DNA of 33,821 nt from IMG/VR virus record IMGVR_UViG_3300028569_000099, positions 1 through 33,821 of that record; one strand, written 5' to 3'. The DNA is from a virus. The notes under the pieces are model-generated. The model saw only the letters and a program-made list of their open reading frames with translations, did not search any database and had not been told where the DNA came from. Of the stretch, positions 15,738 to 25,530 are shown piece after piece (the stretch's first letter is position 1; each line of letters opens with the position of its first letter). The position numbers were made by a program, and so were the translations under genes.

Positions 15738-18700
15738 ATGGCAATTGATTATTTTGCGCAACAATTTGGAAGAGATGAATTTGAGGATACAGCTCCAAGG
15801 GTAATGAGCGATGAAGAACTGTTTCAGCAAACTGGTAGTTGGGAAGCGGCGGCGGCACTTCGTGACGAGCAAAACAATGCATTAAACCAGTACAACTGGT
15901 CACAGCCTGCCGCGGTAACCGCACCCGAAAGCACTGGTGCCTTAAGTCAAGCCGCAACAGGATCAACCACTGGGACGACTGCTGTAGACAACACGGCAGT
16001 AACTGGCGGTCTACCTGCAACCAACAACACAGGTAATGTTTTATCAGGGAACATTTTAGCTGGCGCCAGTTGGAACAGCACAAACAATTCGCTTGTAAAT
16101 GATTTAACCGCATTGACAGGTTTGCAAACCATCAACACGGCGGTGGGTGGAGCAACATCTGCTGACACGCTGAACCAACTCAATACGTTTATGGATGCTG
16201 GCGGGTCGTTTGCCCCCGGCTCCACCGTATTCCTCCAAACTGGTGGTGTTGACATGCTTCAAGGCGTCGATGACGCAACCATCACCAACAACATCAATCA
16301 AATTGTTTCCACGCTTGGATCTCAAGGTGTCAATGTTGTTTTAACCACATCTCCTAGAGCTGGATCTCTTACCGATGTGGTGAACAACAATTTTCAAACT
16401 GGCCCCGCATCCTTCTACAGTGACATTGCCGCAAACAATAACAATGTAGTAACTGTTGACACAATGGGTCAGATCCTGCAAGACAAGTCTCTGCTTAGAG
16501 ATGCTCTGCACGTCAATGCGGCTGGTGAAGAGATCTATAACAAGTCGGTCATGGAGGCGTACGAACGTCTCAACCCTAATCAAAAGATTGAGGTTGCAAA
16601 TAAAGTTGCGGCAACAGGTGGTTCGTCTGCACCAGAAGAGCTTGCGCAGGCAATTGACGAGGTTGCTGGTACTAACGTAGCCAACACTGCCGCACAAGCC
16701 GCACAAGCTACAACACCCGCAACCGTTGCTGTTCAGCTTCAAGGTCAAACCTATAACGTTAGCACTACAGATGTAAACAAAGTCAAAGATCAAATCTTGG
16801 CTCAGGGCACTACGTCTAAGTGGACTGGTCAAGGTTTTGGTTCTCCAGAAGCAAACGCTGAAGCCATGGCTAAGAACTTGGTTGCGTCTGGCGTAACTGA
16901 CATCAATCAAGTTGCACTGATTGACAAAAAGGTTGACGCTCAAGTTACGCCTGACGGTCAGGGTGGTTTTGTTGATGCATTTGGCAGAGCTGTTGACTCA
17001 AGCTTGGTCAAAGAAAATACTGATTATGGCGGTGAGAGCGGTAACATAACCACGACGTACACAGCCCCAATTGGCACTGAAAAAGTTATTGGAAACAAAG
17101 TAACTGGTCAAGAGCTGATCAGTGACTATGATCGATCAGGTGGTAGCGCTTGGTCAGGCACTTTTGCAGGCGACGGCAATACAGCTTTTAGAACAAGCTT
17201 TGATGCCAGTGGAAAGCCTATTTTTTACACAACTGGCGCGTCTTCCAACGACCTAGTTAGGATGATTGGCGACGATCCAATTCTTGGGAAAATAGCAACT
17301 GTTGCCGCTGGTTACTTTGGAGGCCCCGCAGGCGTTGCCGCACTCCAAGCCGCTATGGGCAAGAGCATTGAAGACATAGCCAAAGGCGCTTTGCTTGCTT
17401 ACGTTGGCGGCGAAGTTGCTGGGAGCATCTCTGGATCAACTGACCTTGTTAGCTCAATAGGCGCCGACGCAACTAAAGTTCTTGCCAAGGGTGCTGGTCA
17501 GTTTGTTTCTTCTGGCGGCAAGGCTGACATTGGCAACTTGTTGTTGTCTGGTGGCATTGATGTTGGCACAGATGCTATTGTTGGTAACGTCCCGGGATTC
17601 AGTGATCTAAGCGCAGGCGAGAAGACATTTGTCAAGAGTGTAGTCAAGACCACTATTCAGAACGGCGGAGATATATCTGTTGGCGACTTAATTGACGCTG
17701 GGTTTAATGCCGCAAATGCCGCCACAACAGCTTCTAAGACAGGCACTGTTGCTACGGCTATTCAAGCAAATACAACTATCAATAACGCTGTCAGCAACGC
17801 TGTCAATACTGAAATTGAAAAGGCATCGACATTTGATGCTACTGGATCAACAGACATCAATACCGCGATGCAAGCGGCTGATAATGCTGGATACGGTAAG
17901 TTCACATTTGATGGCAAGACTTACACCATTGACAACAACAACGCTGGCAACACGATTGCTCTGCTTGAAGGTGATGCACTCAAAACAAACACTGCCGCCA
18001 ATCTTAAAGGTGGTGAATTTGAAGGTGTAGACGCGCAAGCCGCCGCAACTGCAAAAGCTAACAACACCAACATTGGTAACACTGAAGCTGACACGCTAGA
18101 AGAAGCTCAAGCTTTAGCTAAGACCCGCAATCCCACAGGCTCAACATTTACCTATGGTGGTGTCACATACGACATGGGCGCATCAAGCTCTGCTGTCAAT
18201 AACGCTATTAACCAAGCCAAAACAGAAGAGTTAAAGAACAACATTGCCAACGCATCATCAAGAGACGAAGCGTTCAGAATTGCTCGTGAAGGCGGTCTTG
18301 GCGCTAAAGATGTGTTCACATGGAATGGAAAGAGCTACAGCGCCGCTACTGCTCAAGAGCGCCCAGACCTATCTGGCCCTACGATTGATCAGTTAAACAA
18401 AACCAATCTGGCTACAGTTACAGATGCATCTAAGACTGTCGGCGCACAAAGTGATACCGCCGCACGAGCTACTGCCGCAGATGAGCTTCTGAAGCAACAA
18501 ACCGCCTCCACAAAGAAAATTGAGTCAACAGGTTTCTTTAGCAACCTTGCCAACACAATTCAAAATCAAATGAAGCTGAGCAGTGCGGCGGCAAATGATT
18601 ACTTGAAGAACAACCCAGACAGCCCGATCACAAACAGCGTAAGCACGGCATACGAAGCCGCTGGTAACTTAGAAAAGAATGTTGCAGGTGGTTTGGCTTT

Positions 18701-21149
18701 AATAACAAACAATAAACCATTAGCTGACGCTTTTGTAAAAAGTGGTAACGATTTGACTAAAGTTGGTCAAAGTATTGGCAATGGTGTAGTAGATACAAAG
18801 AACTGGAACGACACCACACAGTTGATTCAAAATGCTAACGGTTGGGAAAAGGTTGGCATATTGGCTGGTCGCATCATGGATGGCACGAGCGGTTTGGGTC
18901 GTCAGGTTGAGGTGGAGCTGAGGCAAGAGTTGCCCGGCCTCTTTCTCGGGGGCGGAACCGTCAAAGGCATCTTGATTGCAACTGGAACCATGGACACCGC
19001 AGAGACCGCAGGTAATGCCGCCCTAGAAACTTATGACGAGTCCATCAAAAAGGGAAAGACCCACGCCGACGCTTTGTCAGACGCAAGGAAAGCTGGCGCC
19101 GCCGCTGGTATGGCAGAAGCCGCTGTTCAGTTAACACTAGGCAAGGTTGCAGACGTTGTTGTTGGCAAAATTGGAAATATTGGCGCTAAAGCTGGTACTA
19201 AGATTGTTGGCGAGGGTGTTGTTGAAGGCGGTCAAGAGGGCGGCTCGTCTTTGGCTGTCAATGCAATTCTTGGTCAAGAACTAGATGTCAACAAAGCCCT
19301 GACGCAGACGGTTCTTGGTGGAGCTGTTGGTAAGGGTACTGCTGTTGCAACTTCACCTAGTGACATTGCCACAACTACAACAATCAACAACAACATTACA
19401 GCCGCCGTTACTTCTGGTAATGCGGCAAGTGTAAACACAGCGATTACAAACTCTGTTCAGACTTCTTTGTCTGGTGGATCAAGCGTTGAGATTGCTGTTG
19501 GTGCTTCTGTTAATTCAGCAATTACCAACGGAGCTGATGCTGGTTCATCTATCACAAGTGCAGTCTCTTCTGCCGTAACAAGCGGTGCTGACGTAAATCA
19601 GACAGTTACGGCATCTATTGACTCAGCAATTACCGCTGGTGCAAACACAACCACAGCGATCAATTCAACCGTCAGCTCAGCGATTACAAGTGGTGCTAAT
19701 GTATCTCAGACTGTGTCTGGTTCTATTACTGCCGCCACAAGTGCTGGCGTTAGTGTCAATACAGCGGTTACAAACACTGTTAACAGTGCGGTAACAGCTA
19801 GTATTGCAACAGGTGCTGATGTAGCAACCTCTGTCAACTCAGCCGTGACAAGCGCGATCACATCTGCCGCCACTAGCAATGCAAACACAACGACAGCGAT
19901 TAGCTCTTCTGTTAGCTCTTCTATTACTGCCGCGGCAAGTAGCAACGCAAACGTAACAACCGCTGTAGATTCAGCCGTGACTTCTGCAATCACAACTGCT
20001 ATTTCAAGCAACGTGAACGCTAATACTGCCGTAACGACCGCTGTGGACTCTGCTGTTACAACTGCGCTTAACAGTAATGTGAACGCCACTACAGCAATTA
20101 CAACCTCGGTAAATGCGGCAATCAATGCGGCTGTGAACGCCAACGTCAATGCCAATACAAATGCAAACGTCAATGCAAACGTCAATGCCGCCGTTAATGC
20201 GGCTGTAGCCGCGGCTGTGAATGCTGGCGTAGACACTAACACCGCTGTCAATGCCGCAGTAAACGCGGCTGTTAATGCAAACGTCAATACGAACGTCAAT
20301 ACAAACATTAACATCAACATTGATGAGCTTAAAAAGTCTGCAACTGAAACAGCAACGTCTGCCGTAGAAAAGACTGAACTGATCGGCACGATCAATGACT
20401 TGCTTTCTGGTACGCCTACAGCTACACCAGTCACGCCAACGACAACACCCAAGACGTCCACCAAGAAAAAAGCGGCAGGTTTAACTTCAGGTTTACTGGC
20501 TGGAGCCGCTATGGCTGGTGATTTAGACCGCCTTCCCCCTCAGATGCTCAAGGCGTACATGACTCAGGATAAGTTCGTGGATCCGCTTGCCAAGCTTCAG
20601 GCTTTGCAAGAAGGCATGAATACTGAGAAAATGCCAGCATTACCTCAAGTTAATACACAGGAACCAGATATGCCAGATCAAGGCAATTGGAAATACGGCA
20701 CAGCCCCAGACGACCTAGACTCGCTGTTTGGTGAAAAGTCTGAAGAGGAAGAGGGATCGCTAGGCTTTAAAGCTGGTGGCTACGTTGCCCCCCTTCAGAT
20801 GGCTTCTGGTGGCGCTATGCCCCTACCCTTGCTGGTCAAGTCTGGAGGCGCTCTGGGAGCTCTTCCACGAGGTGATGGTCGTTTGGACTTCCGCCATGGC
20901 GCCCACGTCGCTGGTGAGGGCGATGGACAGTCTGACGACATCAAAGCCATGTTGGCTGACGGTGAGTTTGTGTTCCCTGCGGACGTAGTTTCTGCTCTAG
21001 GAAATGGCTCAACCAAGGCAGGTTCAGATAAACTATACGAAATGATGCACTCTATACGCGCTAGGGCTAGGTCTAAGAAGCCCAAAGACCTACCTCCGCC
21101 AGCATTGAAATCACCACTTGACTACCTAAAGAAACAGGTAAGGAGCTAA
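15738..21149 (+). CDS. Giant internal/ejection-type virion protein with SGNH-hydrolase domain and low-complexity tract
   Basis: 1803 residues. Residues about 100-285 match an SGNH/GDSL hydrolase: nucleophile S111 in GAS (109-111), a block-III-like QTGGVDML in which the usual Asn is Val171, and the DxxH pair D255/H258 in RDALHVNAAGEEIY. This suggests an esterase that may deacetylate glycans. Residues about 697-900 hold three copies of a motif ending FT(F/Y/W)xGKxY. Hydrophobic Gly/Ala segments follow (about 515-570 and 1115-1205), then an Ala/Asn/Val/Thr tract (about 1215-1530). The C-terminus (HGAHVAGEGDGQSDD; LADGEFVFPADVVSALGNG) matches the end of large internal proteins of related phages. 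It probably travels inside the capsid or tail and is injected, helping DNA cross the envelope. Confidence 0.75.
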   Translation: MAIDYFAQQFGRDEFEDTAPRVMSDEELFQQTGSWEAAAALRDEQNNALNQYNWSQPAAVTAPESTGALSQAATGSTTGTTAVDNTAVTGGLPATNNTGNVLSGNILAGASWNSTNNSLVNDLTALTGLQTINTAVGGATSADTLNQLNTFMDAGGSFAPGSTVFLQTGGVDMLQGVDDATITNNINQIVSTLGSQGVNVVLTTSPRAGSLTDVVNNNFQTGPASFYSDIAANNNNVVTVDTMGQILQDKSLLRDALHVNAAGEEIYNKSVMEAYERLNPNQKIEVANKVAATGGSSAPEELAQAIDEVAGTNVANTAAQAAQATTPATVAVQLQGQTYNVSTTDVNKVKDQILAQGTTSKWTGQGFGSPEANAEAMAKNLVASGVTDINQVALIDKKVDAQVTPDGQGGFVDAFGRAVDSSLVKENTDYGGESGNITTTYTAPIGTEKVIGNKVTGQELISDYDRSGGSAWSGTFAGDGNTAFRTSFDASGKPIFYTTGASSNDLVRMIGDDPILGKIATVAAGYFGGPAGVAALQAAMGKSIEDIAKGALLAYVGGEVAGSISGSTDLVSSIGADATKVLAKGAGQFVSSGGKADIGNLLLSGGIDVGTDAIVGNVPGFSDLSAGEKTFVKSVVKTTIQNGGDISVGDLIDAGFNAANAATTASKTGTVATAIQANTTINNAVSNAVNTEIEKASTFDATGSTDINTAMQAADNAGYGKFTFDGKTYTIDNNNAGNTIALLEGDALKTNTAANLKGGEFEGVDAQAAATAKANNTNIGNTEADTLEEAQALAKTRNPTGSTFTYGGVTYDMGASSSAVNNAINQAKTEELKNNIANASSRDEAFRIAREGGLGAKDVFTWNGKSYSAATAQERPDLSGPTIDQLNKTNLATVTDASKTVGAQSDTAARATAADELLKQQTASTKKIESTGFFSNLANTIQNQMKLSSAAANDYLKNNPDSPITNSVSTAYEAAGNLEKNVAGGLALITNNKPLADAFVKSGNDLTKVGQSIGNGVVDTKNWNDTTQLIQNANGWEKVGILAGRIMDGTSGLGRQVEVELRQELPGLFLGGGTVKGILIATGTMDTAETAGNAALETYDESIKKGKTHADALSDARKAGAAAGMAEAAVQLTLGKVADVVVGKIGNIGAKAGTKIVGEGVVEGGQEGGSSLAVNAILGQELDVNKALTQTVLGGAVGKGTAVATSPSDIATTTTINNNITAAVTSGNAASVNTAITNSVQTSLSGGSSVEIAVGASVNSAITNGADAGSSITSAVSSAVTSGADVNQTVTASIDSAITAGANTTTAINSTVSSAITSGANVSQTVSGSITAATSAGVSVNTAVTNTVNSAVTASIATGADVATSVNSAVTSAITSAATSNANTTTAISSSVSSSITAAASSNANVTTAVDSAVTSAITTAISSNVNANTAVTTAVDSAVTTALNSNVNATTAITTSVNAAINAAVNANVNANTNANVNANVNAAVNAAVAAAVNAGVDTNTAVNAAVNAAVNANVNTNVNTNININIDELKKSATETATSAVEKTELIGTINDLLSGTPTATPVTPTTTPKTSTKKKAAGLTSGLLAGAAMAGDLDRLPPQMLKAYMTQDKFVDPLAKLQALQEGMNTEKMPALPQVNTQEPDMPDQGNWKYGTAPDDLDSLFGEKSEEEEGSLGFKAGGYVAPLQMASGGAMPLPLLVKSGGALGALPRGDGRLDFRHGAHVAGEGDGQSDDIKAMLADGEFVFPADVVSALGNGSTKAGSDKLYEMMHSIRARARSKKPKDLPPPALKSPLDYLKKQVRS
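19380..20335 (+). repeat. Low-complexity tandem tract within the giant virion gene
   Basis: About 320 codons are almost only Ala, Asn, Thr, Ser, Val and Ile. They begin as imperfect 18-20 residue repeats (SAVTSAITSGAN-type) and shorten towards the end to NANVNAAVNA-type units of 4-5 residues. DNA repeats of the form GCAAACGTCAATGC recur at 20100-20310. This shape suggests growth by slippage or unequal exchange. The composition predicts a long beta-like or extended stalk. Confidence 0.8.
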
Positions 21150-21152
21150 AAA

Positions 21153-22118
21153 ATGGGACTATTCCAAGGTGAAGCACCACCAAATGTACAGACGACCAGA
21201 GAGACGTCGGCTGTAGCTCCTCAGTACCTGACGGATTACCTGACCCAGCTTGCACAGCAAGGTCAGCAGGCTTTGGGCACAAAAGACCCAGTAACTGGCG
21301 CATACACAGCACCTACACAAGCGGCGCTTACAGCCGCTGGGACGCCTTATGTAGCCCCTTTGAGCCAGCTTCAAAAAGACGTAGCTACCTATGCGCCAGA
21401 AGCGTTGATGCGTTATCAAACGCCCATGGACGAGGCTTTGGCGGCTGGTCAAGCTGGCGCAGGGATTGATCAGGCTGACATCTCTAAGTTCTACAACCCC
21501 TACGAGAACGCCGTTATCGGCGGCATGGGCGTACAAAGCGCTACTAACGTTCAACGTAACCTTATGCCCCAACTCAAGGGTGGCTTTGTGGGGACTGGTG
21601 GCTTAGGTAGTCAACGCTATGCCAACGCCTTGGGTCAAACCATGGGCGACGTGAACACCGCCCTACTGCAAGAACAGAATAAGGGACGTGCGGCTGGTTA
21701 CCAATCAGCCCTTGATGCCGCCTTGCGTGAGATGAGTGGTCAGACACAAGCTGGTCAAATGCTAGGCACTTTGGGTGCTCAGGAACAGCAAGCCGCAACG
21801 ACTGGTTTAAAGACTGGTGCTGACATTGGCGCTATTGAGCAGGCTCAAAACCAAGCCATTATCAACGCACCAACCACAATGGCTGGTAACGTAGCGCAGA
21901 TCCTACGTGGTTATACGTACCCAACGGTTACAACCGAGAAGTACGACGGCCCTGCCTCGTCCTACGGCCCCTCCGTGTTGTCGCAGATTGGTGGTTTGGG
22001 TTCATTGGTTGCGGCTGGTACAAACAAAGATCAATCTGGTTTGCTTGATAGAGCGTTTAAATTCATAGGCGATCAATTTACTGGCGCCCCTGAACAATTA
22101 AGCGGCCCTCAAGATTAA
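21153..22118 (+). CDS. Internal virion / tail protein, function unknown
   Basis: 321 residues, with AAGGAGC about 10 nt upstream. Rich in Gln, Ala and Gly. The conserved core is helical (DISKFYNPYENAVIGGM; GFVGTGGLGSQRYANALGQT; TALLQEQNKGRAAGYQSALD; MLGTLGAQEQQAATTGLK), followed by a Gly-rich end. This pattern recurs in phages of this type next to large internal proteins. It probably belongs to the injected or core proteins with its neighbours. No catalytic motif is seen. Confidence 0.7.
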   Translation: MGLFQGEAPPNVQTTRETSAVAPQYLTDYLTQLAQQGQQALGTKDPVTGAYTAPTQAALTAAGTPYVAPLSQLQKDVATYAPEALMRYQTPMDEALAAGQAGAGIDQADISKFYNPYENAVIGGMGVQSATNVQRNLMPQLKGGFVGTGGLGSQRYANALGQTMGDVNTALLQEQNKGRAAGYQSALDAALREMSGQTQAGQMLGTLGAQEQQAATTGLKTGADIGAIEQAQNQAIINAPTTMAGNVAQILRGYTYPTVTTEKYDGPASSYGPSVLSQIGGLGSLVAAGTNKDQSGLLDRAFKFIGDQFTGAPEQLSGPQD

Positions 22119-22126
22119 GGTAAAAC

Positions 22127-23872
22127 ATGGCTACTAAACCACCAGATTTTACAAGTGTCATTGGCGGTGATGCCATGCAAACGTATTTAGACGCTCAAAA
22201 AAATGCTAAAGAAAAATTTGAAGAGCGTCAAAATCGTTTAATAGATCCTGTTTACCTTGCCATGGCTCAAGGCTTTTTGGCGCCTACAAAGACTGGATCT
22301 TTTGGTGAGTCGTTAGGCAACGTCGCCGCGGCGGTAGGCCCTGCCCAGTCTGCTGAAGATAAGCGCATCATGGAAATGGCAAAAATGCGTTTGGACATGG
22401 CTACGCAAGGTCTATCAACTGAAATTCAAACAAAACAAGCTGAGATGAAGCAACGCTTGATCAATGAAGATCTAGGCGTAGAGTCACCTTATGCAAAGCC
22501 GCCTGTAGCTCCTCAAGTAGCTCCTCAACCCGCACCTCAGCCTGCTCCTACAGCCGCACCTACTGGTGGCTTGCCAACTGCTCCTCAGGCGCCTGCTATG
22601 CCAGCTCCGTCTGCACAAGCACCTGCCCAAGCACCTTTGTCTATGGCACAGCCTCCTACGCTTCCTACGCCCCAAGCTCCTGCTCCTATGGCTCAGCAAG
22701 GGCCTGTTGGCACACAGTTGTTCCCTGCTCAACCAGAAGGCTTTACCGCGCAAGAAAAGTTAGATTACAAACGAGGTATAGCCGCTAACAAAGATCCGTA
22801 TGAGATCCGCAAGGACATTATGGAAGCTCGCCGCAAAAACATGGTAGTTAACCCAGCAGGTACGGTTGGAGTAAACGCATTGACTGGTCAGAAGTTTGGG
22901 TTTGATCCAACTCCAACAGACACTTATATTTACGGGTATGGCAATTATAAAATTCCTGCAACACACGCAACAATGCTTGGTGAAGCTCAACAAGACCCAG
23001 ACAAATATGCCGAGCTGGCAAAAATGATTGTGTTCGGCCCACAAGCCAAGCCTGCCACACCATCTACCCCTAACGCAACACCTACTAATGTGGCGCCTGC
23101 TGGAGCGCCAGCGCAGGTTCCACGACCCACCACGTCACAATCAGAGGCAGAGGCGGCACAGATTAAAGCTGAAGGCACAAAAACTGGCGAAGGCAGAGTT
23201 AGTCGAACCAGCGAAGCCATGGATGCAGTCAAAGCCGCTGAGAGCACTCGTATCATTGCCCAGAGCGCCAAGGATGTCATCAACCAGCCTAATTCTGAGT
23301 TGTTCATGGGCATCTTTGAGAAGCCAAAGATTAAAACAGCGTTGGCAAAAATGGTTGAAGACACGGTGTTTGCGCCTACGAACTTCCGTGAAGCTCTTAC
23401 TTCAATGAACATCGCTTTGAGCGTTCCACGTAATCCTAACGAAAACAACAAGGACTACATGGCGCGCAAACAAGACGTGATGGATCGCTACATTGAAGCG
23501 ACCACGTTGATGGCTCAAGCTAAGTTTGCGGCAAGCTTGTTGTCTAAGGGTCAGGGCACTATCACTGACGGTGAGCGTAAACTGTTTGCTGACACGACGA
23601 TCAACACAAAGATGTCTGTCAGTAGCTTTAACAAGATCTCTGACATGTTGATCGAGCGCTCCAAATTTGCTGAAGATTTGGGAGGTAAGCTTGCTCGAAA
23701 CAGAATGCAGATTGACGACTTTAAACAAACGCCTGAATACAAAAAGATGGCGCGTGAGTATGAGGGTCGTTTAAGCTCAATCCTTCGTGGTGGCAGACCT
23801 GCCGCAAGCTCTTCTGGTGGTAGACCAGATCTAGATGCGGCGCAAGCAAACATAGAGAGGCAACTTAGATAA
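22127..23872 (+). CDS. Internal virion protein with Pro/Ala-rich linker, function unknown
   Basis: 581 residues. An N-terminal helical part (about 1-120) containing FEERQNRLIDPVYLAMAQGFL and the charged AEMKQRLINEDLG is joined by a long Pro/Ala/Gln linker (about 122-205, units such as PQPAPQPAPT). A folded part (about 210-310; KNMVVNPAGTVGVNALTGQK) follows, then a second Pro/Ala linker near 310-345 and a helical C-terminal domain (350-581). The modular helices-on-linkers design fits a flexible internal or ejection protein. It overlaps the next gene by TAATG. No enzyme motif was found. Confidence 0.7.
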   Translation: MATKPPDFTSVIGGDAMQTYLDAQKNAKEKFEERQNRLIDPVYLAMAQGFLAPTKTGSFGESLGNVAAAVGPAQSAEDKRIMEMAKMRLDMATQGLSTEIQTKQAEMKQRLINEDLGVESPYAKPPVAPQVAPQPAPQPAPTAAPTGGLPTAPQAPAMPAPSAQAPAQAPLSMAQPPTLPTPQAPAPMAQQGPVGTQLFPAQPEGFTAQEKLDYKRGIAANKDPYEIRKDIMEARRKNMVVNPAGTVGVNALTGQKFGFDPTPTDTYIYGYGNYKIPATHATMLGEAQQDPDKYAELAKMIVFGPQAKPATPSTPNATPTNVAPAGAPAQVPRPTTSQSEAEAAQIKAEGTKTGEGRVSRTSEAMDAVKAAESTRIIAQSAKDVINQPNSELFMGIFEKPKIKTALAKMVEDTVFAPTNFREALTSMNIALSVPRNPNENNKDYMARKQDVMDRYIEATTLMAQAKFAASLLSKGQGTITDGERKLFADTTINTKMSVSSFNKISDMLIERSKFAEDLGGKLARNRMQIDDFKQTPEYKKMAREYEGRLSSILRGGRPAASSSGGRPDLDAAQANIERQLR

Positions 23873-25455
23873 TGGCTGATCTCAAACTTAGTTTTATCCG
23901 CGAGCTGAACAAAGACCAGCTTCAAGTTGCTGAGAAGGTGGCTAGAGCCGCCATAGCCATGGGCATTGATCCTTCGTTTGCTGTCTCTATTGCCTTCAAA
24001 GAAGGTAGCCTTGACCCCAAAACAATTGACAGCCCCAAAGGTGCAATTGGGATGATGCAAGTCAAGCCATCAACTGGTAAGGCTTATGGCTACTCTGAAG
24101 CAGACCTGCGCGATGCTGACAAAAACCTTGAAGCTGGACTTAAAAACCTCAAAGAGTCTTTGGCTTATGCCAAAAATAAGCCCATGCTTGCGGCTATCTA
24201 TTACCACAGCGGCCCTGACGAGATCAAAGCTCAAGCCGAAGGCAAACCGCTTGGCGATAACGCCCTAAATTATGTAAAAAAACTTACAGAGTTTGGTACG
24301 TTTGCGGCGTTTAACCCAGACTTCAAAGCCCCTGCGGAGCCCGAGGGTGCTCCTAATGCTCCTGCCGCACAGCCAGAGCCAACAGCGCCACCCACAGCTC
24401 CGCCTTCTGGTATGGCTGGTGTAACCATGCCTACTACAGAGCAAGACTTCATTAGAGCTGACTCTGAGGCGGATCTTAAACGTCAAGAGTATGGCTTGAT
24501 GGGGCTCGGTGCAGGGACTGCTGTTGCCGCCGCTCCAAAGGCTAGTCGAATTGCCACTGGTATGGCTGGTAGAACCATGCGCGCTTTTGACATGGCTAGA
24601 AGACCACCACAAGCCCCTACAGGCGGTTTGCCTACTGGTGGTGCACCTACTCCCCCACCAGCGCCTCCAAGCGCTCCTATGGGCGGTTTGCCTAACCCGC
24701 AAGGTCAACCAGTACCTTCAGTGGTTCGTCAGGCTCCATCTACTGGTTACGGCACGTACAACTACGGTGTCTCACAAGGTTTGACTGACATCGAGTCTGG
24801 TTTGGCAAAGGACATGACCAAGCAGGCTGGTGGTGTGCATGACCTGTTGACACAGCGCCGAGAAGCCATGAACAGACTTCAGGGTATGGGTGCAAACGAT
24901 TTTGTTGAGAACCCACGTTTTGGTGGGATCATGACACAGGCGCCTAGCGTCGGTGGTGGCCCTCGTGAGTCATTTGCTATGCAAACCCCAGAAGCTGGTA
25001 AGCCAGCACAGCTTGCACCTATCCCAAAAGCTCCAATCATCCCTACGACGCCTCCACCACTGTCAGGTTTAGACCAAGTCAAAAACATGTTTACTGGAAT
25101 GATGAGACAGAGCATGAAATTCATGCCCGTGATTGGGCCTCCCTTGGCAGGCTTGAGCATCGGTCGTGACTTGGCTGACATTGAGACCCAGTATGATCGG
25201 GCCCCCAAAGAGCGTGACTACACAGACATTGGTCTAAGTACTGCTGGCGCCTTGGCTACTGGTGCTTCACTGTACCCACCAGCTTTCCCTGTTGCGGCTC
25301 CTTTGAGTATCGGCATCCCAACATTCCGTAACATACGCAGGAATATCTTGGCTCAAGAGTCAGACCCTGCTGTTCAAGCATTTATTCAGTCAGAGCCAAC
25401 TGCAAAAGAATTAGAAGAGGCGGCTCGCCCAGCTTTCAGGTATGCTAGACCTTGA
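23872..25455 (+). CDS. Virion-associated lytic transglycosylase (SLT domain) protein
   Basis: 527 residues. Residues about 14-130 form an SLT-type fold: catalytic E44 in FKEGSLDP, then GAIGMMQVKPSTGKAYGY, then LEAGLKNLKESLAY and MLAAIYYHSGP. The reaction cuts peptidoglycan with formation of 1,6-anhydro sugars, useful for a local opening during DNA entry, as with T7 gp16. After a Pro/Ala linker (150-185) come Gly/Ala-rich hydrophobic stretches near 207-230 and 440-500 that may enter membranes. It is the last gene of the rightward late module and is followed by a strong terminator. Its start overlaps the previous stop. Confidence 0.85.
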   Translation: MADLKLSFIRELNKDQLQVAEKVARAAIAMGIDPSFAVSIAFKEGSLDPKTIDSPKGAIGMMQVKPSTGKAYGYSEADLRDADKNLEAGLKNLKESLAYAKNKPMLAAIYYHSGPDEIKAQAEGKPLGDNALNYVKKLTEFGTFAAFNPDFKAPAEPEGAPNAPAAQPEPTAPPTAPPSGMAGVTMPTTEQDFIRADSEADLKRQEYGLMGLGAGTAVAAAPKASRIATGMAGRTMRAFDMARRPPQAPTGGLPTGGAPTPPPAPPSAPMGGLPNPQGQPVPSVVRQAPSTGYGTYNYGVSQGLTDIESGLAKDMTKQAGGVHDLLTQRREAMNRLQGMGANDFVENPRFGGIMTQAPSVGGGPRESFAMQTPEAGKPAQLAPIPKAPIIPTTPPPLSGLDQVKNMFTGMMRQSMKFMPVIGPPLAGLSIGRDLADIETQYDRAPKERDYTDIGLSTAGALATGASLYPPAFPVAAPLSIGIPTFRNIRRNILAQESDPAVQAFIQSEPTAKELEEAARPAFRYARP

Positions 25456-25502
25456 TAGAATTGCCTTACAAGTGTGTTTTTTTGAGCAGTTGCCACTTGT
25501 TT

Positions 25503-25530
25503 AGCCCCCCTCACACGGGGGCTTTTTTTT
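25503..25530 (+). terminator. Rho-independent terminator of the late module
   Basis: GCCCCC at 25504-25509 pairs with GGGGGC at 25517-25522 around a 7-nt loop, followed by eight T (25523-25530). It lies 49 nt after the last late gene. The stop codon of the leftward operon's last gene begins within the T-run, so the two convergent transcripts end here; on the opposite strand no U-run follows the hairpin. Confidence 0.9.

Noticed and set aside
16341-16943. Minus-strand frame of 200 codons opposite the SGNH region
   Set aside because: The plus strand carries catalytic motifs of a known fold; the opposite frame has no recognisable domain and no operon context.
19706-20464. Long minus-strand open frame of about 250 codons opposite the giant gene
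   Set aside because: It mirrors the repetitive Ala/Asn/Val tract of the plus strand, has no ribosome site and gives a Val/Ala/Thr-only protein. It is a composition shadow.
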